64,000 nucleotides of DNA from Clostridium sp. JN-9 (GCF_004103695.1 NZ_CP035280.1:2728001-2792000); one strand, 5' to 3'; shown: positions 30,939-40,100, counted from the first letter of the stretch. Notes: generated by a model not told the origin, from the sequence alone. Translations and numbers: made by a program.

Positions 30939-32243
30939 TCAAGACTCTTTTATAACACCAATCTTCTTAAAGTTTTCAACACCTTCATTTAAATATTCTG
31001 CTGCCTCTTTATCTTTACCGCAATCCAGATAGAATTTACCGATTATTATTGAGATTTCTGCAGTTTCCTTTACATAATCCATATTTACAACAAAATTTAA
31101 TGCCAGTAATAGTGTATTTTCTACTTCTTTAGTATTGGACTCCAAAAGTTCTACTTTATATTTTAATAAATAATATTGAATTAATGCCTTATCACTTCCA
31201 TCATCAATAGCTTGTATTATTTCATTTAATGTTAATTTTGCCTTTTCAATATCCTTTAATTTTATAAAGTTTTCACAAATATTTATTAAGGTATTAACTA
31301 ACTTTTTGTCTTTATTCCTAATTCTTATTTCTTTAGCTTTATTAAGGTGAATAAAAGATTCCTCTAGATTTTCAAATTCATAAAAGAGTTTTCCTAAATT
31401 ATTTTCAATTTCTGCAATAAGCTGTCCATCTTCAATTTCCTTATATACATCTAATGTTTTTTTAGAATACTTTATGGCATTATTCAAATCTCCCTGCTTG
31501 CTGTATTGCTCTGAAAGCAGTAAAAGTGCTTTTGCGTATTCCTTTTTATCATCCAATTGTCTGAATTTTTCCTTTGCAAGAAATGAATAATCCATTGCCT
31601 TATCAGAATTTTCAAGTTTAAAATAAGTATAAGCAATATAATAATAAATTTCTCCAAGCAGGAAGTCATTCCCTATGTCATTATCGCTATAAACCTTTTC
31701 AGCCTGTTGGAAATAGCTGCATGAGGAATGGTATGCCTTTAGATCCAATGTAATTTTCCCAAGATTAAGAAATGTATTAACTGTTTCTTCATGATAATTG
31801 TTCTTTATAAAAATCACATTTGCAGATAAAAAAAACTGTTGAGCTAAAGCTGTTTCTTCCTTTTTCATATAAACAACCCCTCTCAAATAGAGGTTCTTAG
31901 CTTTTCTATACTCCAAATTATATTTTTCTGCATAATACAAAGCCTTTTCAATATACTGCTCAGCGTTGTTTAAGGATTCACCTATTATATATGACTCTGC
32001 CATATTTTCAAAATAACAGCAGACTTTTTCAGCTTGTGATTCCTCTGATTCCATTAAATATTCTATAGAAGTATTTAATGCTTCAGCTAAGTATTCCAGC
32101 AGATCCATACTGGGATTTGATTTTCCTGATTCCACTAAGCTGATCTGTCCTGGTGTTATTCTATCACCTGCTAAATCTTTTAGAGTCATATTTAGTTCTT
32201 TTCTCGTTCTTTTTATCTTTTCACCTAAAGATAATATCTCCAT
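30939..32243 (-). CDS. XRE-family regulator with TPR domain (paralogue 2)
   Basis: A 434-residue protein of the same build as the downstream gene. A canonical XRE helix-turn-helix occupies residues about 5-65 (LGEKIKRTRKELNMTLKDLA, then ITPGQISLVESGKSNPSMDLLEYLAEAL), and ten or so TPR units follow. Both proteins begin MEILS-x-G-x-KIKR-x-R, showing recent tandem duplication of the N-terminus, while the TPR parts have diverged. Such proteins bind DNA through the HTH and sense a ligand or peptide through the TPR. Targets are unknown. ATG 32243 follows AAAGGATGAG. Confidence 0.82.
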   Translation of the reverse strand: MEILSLGEKIKRTRKELNMTLKDLAGDRITPGQISLVESGKSNPSMDLLEYLAEALNTSIEYLMESEESQAEKVCCYFENMAESYIIGESLNNAEQYIEKALYYAEKYNLEYRKAKNLYLRGVVYMKKEETALAQQFFLSANVIFIKNNYHEETVNTFLNLGKITLDLKAYHSSCSYFQQAEKVYSDNDIGNDFLLGEIYYYIAYTYFKLENSDKAMDYSFLAKEKFRQLDDKKEYAKALLLLSEQYSKQGDLNNAIKYSKKTLDVYKEIEDGQLIAEIENNLGKLFYEFENLEESFIHLNKAKEIRIRNKDKKLVNTLINICENFIKLKDIEKAKLTLNEIIQAIDDGSDKALIQYYLLKYKVELLESNTKEVENTLLLALNFVVNMDYVKETAEISIIIGKFYLDCGKDKEAAEYLNEGVENFKKIGVIKES

Positions 32244-32349
32244 AGCTCACTCATCCTTTACTCGCATCATCAGCTAATTTTAATTATATTTAATATTTCG
32301 TTCATAATTAAATATATTATAGCATATTTTTATACATAATATGAAAACT

Positions 32350-32385
32350 TTAAAAAAATAAACCCGGAAAAACTCCAGGTTTACT
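32350..32385 (-). terminator. Terminator of the YtxH-like gene
   Basis: AAACCTGGA / TCCGGGTTT stem, GTTTT loop, then ATTTTTTT on the minus strand, immediately after the stop codon. Confidence 0.85.
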
Positions 32386-32394
32386 TGCTTTAAT

Positions 32395-32571
32395 TTATCT
32401 CATCCAATCTTTCATGTTACAATATGCATCTCCTGCTGTACTTCTCACAATCCTTGCAGTCCTTTTAAGTTTCTTTTTTGTACCTCTGTCAAGCTGAGGC
32501 ACCACTAACATACTAGCTGCAAAACCAAGCATTGCTCCGGTTGTCATTCCTCTGAAAAATCTACTTTGCAT
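32395..32571 (-). CDS. Small YtxH-like protein
   Basis: A 58-residue protein: a glycine-containing hydrophobic segment (FRGMTTGAMLGFAASMLVVP, about residues 5-24) followed by a basic amphipathic region (LDRGTKKKLKRTARIVRSTA). This resembles YtxH-family stress or envelope proteins, though it is shorter and lacks the long coiled coil. The second ATG (32571) is chosen because AGGAGG stands 8 bases before it but only 2 bases before the first ATG (32577). It is monocistronic with its own terminator. Function unknown. Confidence 0.65.
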   Translation of the reverse strand: MQSRFFRGMTTGAMLGFAASMLVVPQLDRGTKKKLKRTARIVRSTAGDAYCNMKDWMR

Positions 32572-32676
32572 ATTCATTTCCTCCTTAAGCTATGTTTTAA
32601 TAATAGAATATGCATTTTTATATAAATTAAACATGGTTTATCATAAATAAACAACTTTCGCTATATTTCATCCATT

Positions 32677-33645
32677 CTACATTTCCTGATATTCTTTTTT
32701 GGAATCTTCTTCATTGCTTTTTTTTATACGAAATCCTTTTATAAAATTAACAAGTTTTTCTACATTCTTTACCCCTACAATGGAAGATATATACTTGACT
32801 CCTTCTTTAACCGTTAAGATTATATTCTTTTCACCCTGCCAGTTTTCTAAGATTATATTTTCAGGCACCTCATTAATTATTGTATTCAATCCAAAAAAGG
32901 CAATAGCTATATCATCTATCTGCCCTATAAATGGTATAAAATCAGGCAGTATATCTATTGGACTTACCAAATAAGCAGTTATTCCGCCAATTAGCAGCTT
33001 ATTTTTTATTCCAATCCTTTTATCACGGAATAATCTATAAAATAATGCTATTATATCAGGAACAATCATAGCATATTCGGCTAACTTTTCATATTTATCC
33101 GGAATCTTCTTTTTCATTTTATGTCTTAGTTTTGAATATTTATCCTTAGTAAAATCTTTTGTTTCTTTTTTATTTTTTTCAAATTTCACTGTATCCTTAT
33201 TCTTTGCATAAATAACCTGTTCTAATTCTACTTCTATAGCATCCATTTTAATATTTATTTTATCTAATTTAAAATAAACATATGGTATAAGTTTTGAAAT
33301 AGCTCCCAGATTAACTGCAATATTGTCTTTATCAACCTTTATACCTATATCATAAAAATCCTTCAATGATTTTTTTAGTGCCAGATTTTTTAATGAACTT
33401 AACACTCCTATTTTCATTACATTTATATTAAATATTTTAAGATTTACAGTGTTCTCCATTATATTTCCAATACCAATCTGCGCTTTAAATGGAATAGTAA
33501 TTCCTTTTTTATAGCTTCCATATATAGTGATAAGTTCATTTATTTCAATTTTATCAAATTTTAATCCATCCACAACCACGTATTCCTTTAGTATTCCCAA
33601 TAAATCCTGGCTGGTTAATATAGCTTTTACGGCAGTTATCTTCAT
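32677..33645 (-). CDS. DUF1232 (YkvA-like) domain protein
   Basis: A 322-residue protein. The C-terminal third carries a DUF1232 domain, recognised by the hydrophobic KNKLLIGGITAYLVSPIDIL followed by PDFIPFIGQIDDIAI (about residues 215-250), which in YkvA-like proteins forms a membrane-associated helical hairpin. The N-terminal 150 residues, beta-rich by eye, are not recognised, and a very basic linker (residues 165-190) joins the two. The start ATG 33645 follows GGGAGGG; the longer frame to 33747 has no RBS. It is divergent from ftsH. Function is unknown for the family. Confidence 0.75.
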   Translation of the reverse strand: MKITAVKAILTSQDLLGILKEYVVVDGLKFDKIEINELITIYGSYKKGITIPFKAQIGIGNIMENTVNLKIFNINVMKIGVLSSLKNLALKKSLKDFYDIGIKVDKDNIAVNLGAISKLIPYVYFKLDKINIKMDAIEVELEQVIYAKNKDTVKFEKNKKETKDFTKDKYSKLRHKMKKKIPDKYEKLAEYAMIVPDIIALFYRLFRDKRIGIKNKLLIGGITAYLVSPIDILPDFIPFIGQIDDIAIAFFGLNTIINEVPENIILENWQGEKNIILTVKEGVKYISSIVGVKNVEKLVNFIKGFRIKKSNEEDSKKEYQEM

Positions 33646-33797
33646 TTTTTTACCCTCCCATTTCCTATGCATATAATGCAAAGCCAAATATTTCAATCTT
33701 AATACATTATATACAATAAAGTATACATTAAATTTACAATTCTGCAATGAAATTTTTAGCCATGGTATAAATTACATTAGTAAATTTTATGATTTTC

Positions 33798-33825
33798 ATT
33801 AGACTTTGTCTATATTTTATTATAA
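33798..33825 (+). promoter_or_regulatory. Promoter of the FtsH-type protease gene
   Basis: TTAGAC, 16 bases, TATAAT, ending about 55 bases before the start codon. The -35 box is one base from consensus at two positions. Confidence 0.5.
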
Positions 33826-33879
33826 TATCGAAATAGCGTAAAACAGATAATTTGGTTATATATCAGAAAGGGTGATTGC

Positions 33880-35619
33880 ATGAACAAGATAAAGAAAAAG
33901 TATATATATGTTCCAATTGTAACTGCCATACTATCATTGCTTATGCTTTTAATATTGAATTTTACTTCTTCAGCACATAAATATAAGTCTTATTCTGACT
34001 TTATTAAGGATCTTTCTATTAATAAAGTCAGTACAGTTTATATTACTGCTTCTCCTAAAATTACAGTTAAGTTAAAGGACGGCACCCAATATGAAAGTGA
34101 TAATCCACGGGCAGACAATTTTAAAGAAGATCTGCTGAAGAAAAATGTACAAGTTCTTGAACAGGGTCCTGCTAATCTTAAAGAGATAGTTCCAATTATC
34201 TTTTTAATTACTTCTTTAGCTGCAATTGGCGTTATGGCTTTTAAAAGTTCCAGCATATCATCCAGAAGAATGAATTCTGTTGATGCTATGGATGCAAACG
34301 CAATGGAAAATGTAAAATATAATTTCTCAAGTGTAGCAGGCAACGAAGAAGCTAAGGAAAGTGTTAAAGATATTGTAGACTTTCTCAGCAATCCTGAAAA
34401 GTACACTTCCTATGGCGCCAGAATGCCTAAGGGAATAATACTTTACGGGGAGCCTGGTACAGGGAAAACCTTACTTGCAAAAGCAGTGGCAGGAGAAGCA
34501 GGCGTACCCTTCTATGCTGTGTCAGGTTCTGATTTCGTACAGGTATATGTAGGGGTAGGAGCAAGCCGTATAAGACAGTTATTTAAAAAGGCAAAAAGCC
34601 ACGGCAAAGCAGTTATCTTTATTGATGAAATCGATGCTATAGGTAAAAAAAGAGATGCATCTCGAACTGGCGGATCTGACGAAAGAGATCAGACTCTTAA
34701 TGCATTATTAACAGAAATGTCAGGATTTAATGAAAAAGAAGGAATTGTAGTTATTGCTGCAACAAACAGGCTGGATATGCTGGACTCAGCTTTGCTTAGA
34801 CCAGGCAGATTCGACAGACATATAGAAATTATGCTTCCTGACATAGATGCAAGGGAGAAAATACTATCACTGCATTTAAAAAATAAACCTGTGAGGAATA
34901 TATGTATAAATGACTGGGCTCATAAAACAGCTTATTTTTCAGGAGCAAAAATTGAAAGTTTCGTAAATGAGGCTGCTATACTTGCATGTAAGGAAAATAG
35001 TAAATTCATAGAAGAAAAACATATGGATACAGCATTTTCCATAATACTTGCAGGATATGAAAAGAAGAATAGAAGCTATATAAAAGATTCAGACAGAAAT
35101 ATTACTGCTTTTCATGAGGCAGGACATGCATTGGTATCTATGAAGGTACTTCCCAATGAAAAAGTATCAAAAGTTACCATAATTCCAAGTACAAAAGGCG
35201 CAGGAGGCTATACATTAAGTATTCCTGAAAGCAGAATGTATCAGCACAAAGAATATCTAAAAAACAGAATAATGGTATTACTTGGGGGAAGGGCTTCTGA
35301 AGAAATTATGTTTGGCAGTGACCATATAACTACTGGTGCTCATAATGATTTGAAGCAAAGTACAAAAATAGCATTAAGTATGGTAGCAGAATATGGTATG
35401 GGTGATAGTTTAGGCCTTCTGAATATTAATGAACTTGCAAATTTAAATATAAGTGAAAATAAAATTGTAGAAGAATGCAGAAATTTGGTGGACAAACTTT
35501 ATGAAGACACCAAGAATATATTATTAGATAATAAGGATAAATTAATAAATATATCAGATAAGTTAGTTGAAAAAGAAACCTTATATTCGGAAGAACTTAC
35601 AAAAATGGTTTTGTCATAG
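33880..35619 (+). CDS. ftsH: FtsH-family membrane AAA+ zinc metalloprotease
   Basis: A 579-residue protease with two N-terminal membrane helices (about 11-27 and 103-121) enclosing a small extracytoplasmic domain. The AAA+ module has Walker A GEPGTGKT near 190-197, Walker B FIDEID near 248 and the arginine-finger region ALLRPGRFDRH. The M41 zinc protease has HEAGH at 412-416 and a third ligand Asp in AHNDLKQ near 490. It degrades misfolded or short-lived membrane proteins. It is shorter than main housekeeping FtsH proteins (usually above 600) and lacks a long C-terminal tail. It may therefore be a second paralogue, though this cannot be decided within the window. Confidence 0.92.
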   Translation: MNKIKKKYIYVPIVTAILSLLMLLILNFTSSAHKYKSYSDFIKDLSINKVSTVYITASPKITVKLKDGTQYESDNPRADNFKEDLLKKNVQVLEQGPANLKEIVPIIFLITSLAAIGVMAFKSSSISSRRMNSVDAMDANAMENVKYNFSSVAGNEEAKESVKDIVDFLSNPEKYTSYGARMPKGIILYGEPGTGKTLLAKAVAGEAGVPFYAVSGSDFVQVYVGVGASRIRQLFKKAKSHGKAVIFIDEIDAIGKKRDASRTGGSDERDQTLNALLTEMSGFNEKEGIVVIAATNRLDMLDSALLRPGRFDRHIEIMLPDIDAREKILSLHLKNKPVRNICINDWAHKTAYFSGAKIESFVNEAAILACKENSKFIEEKHMDTAFSIILAGYEKKNRSYIKDSDRNITAFHEAGHALVSMKVLPNEKVSKVTIIPSTKGAGGYTLSIPESRMYQHKEYLKNRIMVLLGGRASEEIMFGSDHITTGAHNDLKQSTKIALSMVAEYGMGDSLGLLNINELANLNISENKIVEECRNLVDKLYEDTKNILLDNKDKLINISDKLVEKETLYSEELTKMVLS

Positions 35620-35634
35620 GACAAAACCATTTTT
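35605..35634 (+). terminator. Terminator overlapping the ftsH stop codon
   Basis: ATGGTTTTGTC (35605-35615) pairs perfectly with GACAAAACCAT (35620-35630), followed by TTTT. The TAG stop lies in the 4-base loop. Confidence 0.9.
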
Positions 35635-36095
35635 AAAGAATAAAGATTAAAGAAAAAAGAACAAATAATGTAGATTTTCTGCTTTGGCAGAAAATCTACT
35701 AATTTATAATGGTTATGGGTAATACTAAAAAAGAATTTCTAATTTGATGTACAATGCAGTTTTGAATAGTTGCTTCTGGAAAAGAAACCTTCAATGTTTC
35801 CGGCAATCCATTTACGTTCTTTATGCTATATAATTTCATTTAGTAAAGCGCTATTTAAGCAAGCAAAAATACTGGTGTTTCTACAGTTTTTTGAAAAGCT
35901 GCATAGCTGATTTACTTTAAAATCTATTTAATTGGCTGCCTACCGGCACAGGATTTTTGCAAATCCTTTTTTGTCATCTAATAAAACTATAATTGAAACC
36001 ATTTTTAGTTATTAAAACCTATGATTCACTTAATCAATTGAGTTTTGGTTTTTCTGCAAAGAAAAACTACCTTATTTAATCTTTAATCTTTGTTA
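35634..36095 (-). repeat. Heptamer/hairpin repeat element, copy 3, carrying an IS256 scrap
   Basis: About 460 bases between the convergent ftsH and rhomboid genes. Both ends are heptamer tracts plus hairpins (left GATTTTCTGC/GCAGAAAATC; right TTTTTCT...AGAAAAA), in inverted orientation. Read on the minus strand, the block order GAATCAT, ATGGTTTCAATTATAGTTTT, GGATTTGCAAAAATCC, GCCGGTAGGCAGCC matches copy 1. The middle holds an IS256-type transposase fragment. Confidence 0.85.
35733..35830 (-). pseudogene. IS256-family transposase fragment
   Basis: Minus-strand translation gives NVNGLPETLKVSFPEATIQN then CIVHQIRNS, followed by unrelated codons and a stop. This corresponds to the DGLxGxxEAIxxxFPxxxxQxCIVHxIRNS core of IS256-type transposases, with the usual Asp changed to Asn. 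Upstream sequence has stops. About 30 codons are recognisable, and the same scrap, shorter, is at 15533-15570. Confidence 0.75.
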
Positions 36096-37092
36096 TTTTG
36101 AATAAAAGGCTTGTAATAGTTCCTCCAATTAGTCCACCTAAGTGCCCAAAGTTATCCACATTGGGGATAGAAAATCCTATAATAAGGTTGATAACTATTA
36201 CGGAAAAAATGCTTCTTAAAAATTCTTTACCTATATTTTTTCTCATTTTAATTCCAAATACTAATGCTGCCCCAAGTAATGCAAAGATTGCGCCTGATGC
36301 TCCAATGGATACTGATGGAGAAAATAAATAGCTGAATAACGATGCTGTTATTCCTCCTATAAAATATATTAAAGTGAATTTTATTTTACCATACAGTTTT
36401 TCTATTAATGGTCCTATAATATATAAGGAATACATATTTAAGGCTAGATGTATAATTCCCCCATGGAGGAACATACTTGTTATAAGTCTGTAATATTCAC
36501 CATCTTTTATAAGGGAATTTACCTTGGCACCTAAAAATATCAGCACATTAATATCACTGTTGATAATATGTCCAGGACCTGATATGATCACTGTAATCAA
36601 ATACATAATTACATTAATAATTATAAGAGTTAAAGTAACAGGCGTAACATTTATTTTCTTTGAATTTGAATTTTCTCTGATTTTTAAAATGCATGTAGAT
36701 AATTCTTTTTCCAGATCTGACAATTCATTGTTGTATTTTAATATAACATTTTGTTTATAATCCAGAAGGACATAATTAATGCTGCCTAAATTATTTGACA
36801 AAATATCAGTTAATTCTTCTTTATTCTTTATTTTACTCTGATCTAATAATGCTATGTTTGATAAATTGATATTGCCTTCATAATTTTCTTTATGTCTAAA
36901 CTGTTGTATAACCCATTGAGCTTCATCATTTATAATTAATTTTGAAGAAAAAACTATTAAATCAGCACATTTACCTTTTTCTTTTACTAAACACCATGAA
37001 CTTATATTCTTATTTGAAGAACTTAATTCATCTATTTTATATCCATGGTATTGACTCATTAATTCTATAATCCTGTGTATATATTTATCTAT
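36076..37092 (-). CDS. Rhomboid-family intramembrane serine protease (apparent AUA start)
   Basis: A 338-residue protein. The N-terminal 145 residues are soluble and unrecognised; the C-terminal rhomboid domain has six to seven helices with the catalytic Ser in SIGASGAIFALLGA (about residue 265) and His in NFGHLGGLIGG (about residue 317). HGGIIHLALNMYSL is the first conserved loop. It cleaves membrane-embedded substrates. The frame's GTG (37101) overlaps the Shine-Dalgarno AGGAG, while an ATA at 37092 stands exactly 8 bases after it, the same geometry as other genes here, suggesting an AUA start. The last codons (KITKIKD) are encoded by the heptamer repeat. Confidence 0.87.
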   Translation of the reverse strand: MDKYIHRIIELMSQYHGYKIDELSSSNKNISSWCLVKEKGKCADLIVFSSKLIINDEAQWVIQQFRHKENYEGNINLSNIALLDQSKIKNKEELTDILSNNLGSINYVLLDYKQNVILKYNNELSDLEKELSTCILKIRENSNSKKINVTPVTLTLIIINVIMYLITVIISGPGHIINSDINVLIFLGAKVNSLIKDGEYYRLITSMFLHGGIIHLALNMYSLYIIGPLIEKLYGKIKFTLIYFIGGITASLFSYLFSPSVSIGASGAIFALLGAALVFGIKMRKNIGKEFLRSIFSVIVINLIIGFSIPNVDNFGHLGGLIGGTITSLLFKITKIKD

Positions 37093-37205
37093 TATTATCA
37101 CTCCTAAAAAAACAATACATTGTGCCTGGCAGAATATCCAATGAAGAACTATGTTTTAAAGAGCATAATGTAATATGTTTTTTGAAAGTCTGTAATTATA
37201 TTTTA

Positions 37206-38264
37206 TTAAACTAATTTTTCTATTACAATATTTGAGTATTGTAATAAATTAATTTCAAAAATGTTCCTTGGTTTTTTTGTAATGCTGTCATAAATAACCC
37301 TTATTATGGGCCTGTCAGGAAATCCTTTGTTCTGTCTTACTACATATCCCTCTTCGCCATTTGAAAGTCTTACACATGCACCAAGGGGATATATAGCAAA
37401 TGTATTTTTAAAGTTATCTACCACATGTTCATCAAAAATGCTTCCGCTTCCTGCCAATATTAATTCATATGCATCATTAGGACTGAACTTCCTCCTATAG
37501 CATCTGTCATTACTTACTGCATCATATACGTCAGACACACATACTATTTTTGCAAATTTTGATATCTGATTTGCAGTAAGTCCAAAAGGATATCCTTTTC
37601 CATCTATTCTTTCATGGTGCTGTTCTACTATCTTTATAACCGGGTCAGGGATTCTGTAATTTTTCCTTAATATTTCTGAGCCGTACAAAGTATGCTTTTT
37701 TATTTCCATAAATTCATCATCAGTTAATTTACCCTGTTTGCTGATGATTCTGTGAGGTACTTTGGTTTTTCCTACATCGTGGAGTATGGCGCCTATTCCT
37801 AAATTTTTTAATTCCTGATCACCGTATCCACTGCTAATGCCTAAAAATGTAGACATAATACAAGTGTCCAGGCTATGTACATATGTATAGTTATCATAGG
37901 TTTTTATGTCATACAGACTTTTATTCACATCCCCTACTTCTATAATATACTCTATGAGATCCTCTACATTATCCAATGATTCCTTAACAGCTTTACCATT
38001 AAAATCATGTACATTATTTACTATTTTGCTCATGCTTTTCATAGTTTCCTGTTTCAGATGTGTCAATTGTTCATCTTCAACCTCCACGTCATCAAATCTT
38101 TCATCTTCAAGATAGATATAGAATACTCCCTGATTCTTCAACCTTCTTATATAGCTGTTTGTTATCTTCACACCTGCTCTTAATAATATCTTCCCATCGT
38201 TAGTTAAAATACTTTTACCTAGTATATCGTTTTCTTTAACTCTGTTTATAAACTCCAGCCTCAT
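37206..38264 (-). CDS. HD-GYP domain protein, probable cyclic di-GMP phosphodiesterase
   Basis: A 352-residue cytosolic protein. An unassigned N-terminal region (1-115) precedes an HD-GYP domain (about 120-290) with the HD pair in GIGAILHDVGKTKVP, HTLYGSE, the metal ligands in QHHERIDGKGYPFGL (intact GYP motif) and SDVYDAVSNDR. HD-GYP enzymes hydrolyse c-di-GMP. A short C-terminal domain follows (about 300-352). There is no receiver domain. Given the type IV pilus operon 2.4 kb downstream, a link to pilus or surface behaviour through c-di-GMP is plausible but only an inference. ATG 38264 follows GGTG. Confidence 0.88.
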   Translation of the reverse strand: MRLEFINRVKENDILGKSILTNDGKILLRAGVKITNSYIRRLKNQGVFYIYLEDERFDDVEVEDEQLTHLKQETMKSMSKIVNNVHDFNGKAVKESLDNVEDLIEYIIEVGDVNKSLYDIKTYDNYTYVHSLDTCIMSTFLGISSGYGDQELKNLGIGAILHDVGKTKVPHRIISKQGKLTDDEFMEIKKHTLYGSEILRKNYRIPDPVIKIVEQHHERIDGKGYPFGLTANQISKFAKIVCVSDVYDAVSNDRCYRRKFSPNDAYELILAGSGSIFDEHVVDNFKNTFAIYPLGACVRLSNGEEGYVVRQNKGFPDRPIIRVIYDSITKKPRNIFEINLLQYSNIVIEKLV

Positions 38265-38408
38265 TACAACACCTCAAAACTTTATGAAAATAATTCTTTT
38301 CTCTCATATTCCTATAAATAATATCATATTTAAAAATAAATTAAAATACTATATCAAATTAAGAAAGTTATATGTGGTTTTTCTTTAATACTTTACATCA
38401 TATGTCAA

Positions 38409-38450
38409 AATAAGTCAATATGCTGCTAATTGTCCACATATCGACTTATT
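38409..38450 (-). terminator. Long hairpin after the 133-residue hypothetical gene
   Basis: AATAAGTCGATATG / CATATTGACTTATT, 14 base pairs with one G-U, followed by TTTTG on the minus strand. Probable terminator. Confidence 0.55.
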
Positions 38451-38495
38451 CTGCAAGTTTATTTTTTAACATATTTTTTATTTTACATCAATTAA

Positions 38496-38894
38496 TTATA
38501 TGTATTCATCCTTTTTTCCTTTAATATCTTCAAATACCTTTGTCATTGCCTTATCCAATAAACTGCATATGAATTTAAGCTTTTCCTCCATTGCCTCATG
38601 ATCATCAATATAATCAAATTTTAACTTCCATGTAGGATTATATTCATCATCTATATCTTCAACATTAAATCCATTATCCTTAAAAATATCATATGGGAAC
38701 AGCTGAAAAATTGCAGAGTATTCCCATTCCTCTACATCCCTTTGTGTATCAAAGATAACATTGACTTTGTCTCCATCATAATAAAGCTTTGTTATGTATT
38801 CTGCACCATCAGTAATTTCATAGCTTCCAATTTCCCTTACAAAAATATTAGTATCTTTTTCTCTTTCCATTAAAACCAATGAAGAAAAATCCAA
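38496..38894 (-). CDS. Hypothetical acidic protein
   Basis: A 132-residue soluble, acidic protein (many Asp/Glu; DGDKVNVIFDTQRDVEEWEYSA is characteristic, split here as DGDKVNVIFDTQ and RDVEEWEYSA). No family recognised. No membrane segment or signal. The start is TTG 38894 with GGATGGTG seven bases upstream. An alternative ATT directly before it is unlikely. The pattern of DUF6762-like clostridial proteins of about 130 residues is similar in length, but I cannot claim the match. It is transcribed alone, towards the HD-GYP gene. Confidence 0.6.
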   Translation of the reverse strand: MDFSSLVLMEREKDTNIFVREIGSYEITDGAEYITKLYYDGDKVNVIFDTQRDVEEWEYSAIFQLFPYDIFKDNGFNVEDIDDEYNPTWKLKFDYIDDHEAMEEKLKFICSLLDKAMTKVFEDIKGKKDEYI

Positions 38895-39045
38895 AATTAA
38901 ACACCATCCTTAAATTTTTATAGATATAATATCTCACACTTTATAATTTTTTACAATAAACAGGCTTATGTAATAATATTATACCCACATAAAGTAATAT
39001 AATATTATATAAATGTTTTTCAGTAATTTTTTATTAGGAGTTTAA

Positions 39046-39396
39046 ATGAAAAAAATTATTGCCATATTTATAGCATTTGTTTTAGTGGCAGCAATAATAA
39101 ACACTGGATATACAAGAAGTAAAAGCAAAGAGATAACCTATGCAGCTGAACGCAACCTGACTACCGGCATTTTTAATCCTCATAGGCTGTACTCTGTAAG
39201 TAATTTCAATTTAACATTTTCTGATAGCTGTATAGCTGTTATGCAGGTTGAAGGTATTGAAAGGAAAGCTCCTCATGATAAAGTTTATTATGATGTGGTG
39301 CTTGAAAAACATTCAAATGGAACCTGGAAAGTAAAAAAGGTTTATCTAATTAAGAAGCTGCCAACCCAAAATAACTTAATAAAACAGCAGTTCTAA
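39046..39396 (+). CDS. Small secreted or anchored hypothetical protein
   Basis: A 116-residue protein with a short basic N-terminus and one hydrophobic segment (residues about 4-20, IIAIFIAFVLVAAIINTG) acting as a signal or anchor, then a compact domain with strand-like alternation (YYDVVLEKHSNGTWKVKKVYLI). No cysteines beyond one and no lipobox. RBS TAGGAG precedes ATG 39046. It ends at a strong bidirectional terminator shared with the Fur-family gene. Family not recognised. Confidence 0.6.
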   Translation: MKKIIAIFIAFVLVAAIINTGYTRSKSKEITYAAERNLTTGIFNPHRLYSVSNFNLTFSDSCIAVMQVEGIERKAPHDKVYYDVVLEKHSNGTWKVKKVYLIKKLPTQNNLIKQQF

Positions 39397-39420
39397 AAAA
39401 GAACTGCTGCTCTACTTTTT
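39385..39420. terminator. Bidirectional terminator between the secreted protein and Fur-family genes
   Basis: CAGCAGTTC (39385-39393) pairs with GAACTGCTG (39401-39409); T run on the plus side and A run in the loop. Confidence 0.8.
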
Positions 39421-39846
39421 TTCTTCTTCCTTACTGCATTTACTGCATAATCCCTCAATAGTGTTATTAACAAATATATCTTTATCTGCAAAAGTAAATC
39501 CTGTTTTATTTCTGATTATTTCTTCCAGCTGCTTCATTGGGCAGTCAATTTCTACTTCTTTATGGCATACCCTGCACTGGATTATATGTTTATGATGGCT
39601 GGTTTTAACTTTATAAGTAAACTTTCCATCTCCAAAACTAAATTTATCCACTATTTCTTTCTCTTCTAATAGCTCTAAGGTTCTATATACAGTTGACAAA
39701 TCTATAAAAACTTCATATTCCCTGCATGATTTATAGATTTGTTCAACACTCAAAGGTTCATCACTTAACATAAGAACATGTAATATAGTAAGTCTTCCCT
39801 TAGTTACCTTTATGTGATTTTCCTTTAGTAAACTTTCTATTTCCAT
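39412..39846 (-). CDS. Fur-family metal-dependent regulator
   Basis: A 144-residue Fur superfamily repressor. The winged helix (about 1-80) includes KVTKGRLTILHVLM and the DNA-recognition STVYRTLELLEE. The dimerisation and metal domain has SHHKHIIQCRVCHK (regulatory His residues and first CxxC) and a terminal CSKC, giving the four-cysteine structural zinc site. Whether it is Fur, Zur or PerR cannot be settled: the short second domain and the IDCP block fit Zur or Fur better than PerR. ATG 39846 follows AAGGTGAG. A Fur-box-like palindrome occurs before the sortase gene (50055-50069). Confidence 0.9.
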   Translation of the reverse strand: MEIESLLKENHIKVTKGRLTILHVLMLSDEPLSVEQIYKSCREYEVFIDLSTVYRTLELLEEKEIVDKFSFGDGKFTYKVKTSHHKHIIQCRVCHKEVEIDCPMKQLEEIIRNKTGFTFADKDIFVNNTIEGLCSKCSKEEEKK

Positions 39847-40100
39847 TTTTCTCACCTTGATATTTATTTCTAACTTATTATAACACAGTTTTAGAGCTTT
39901 TTTATAAATTTTTGTTATTATTCACAATAGTTAAACATGCCAATTTAGCATATAATCTTTAAGTGAGAGAGAAAATATAATTAAAAAAATTAAGCACAAC
40001 TTCTGCTGATAATTCATATGCTATATAGAAAGTAATAAGCTATGTGAATTAACCAGCCAACTAAATTTTAAGTCCCCTTTTATATATAATACTTACTTTA

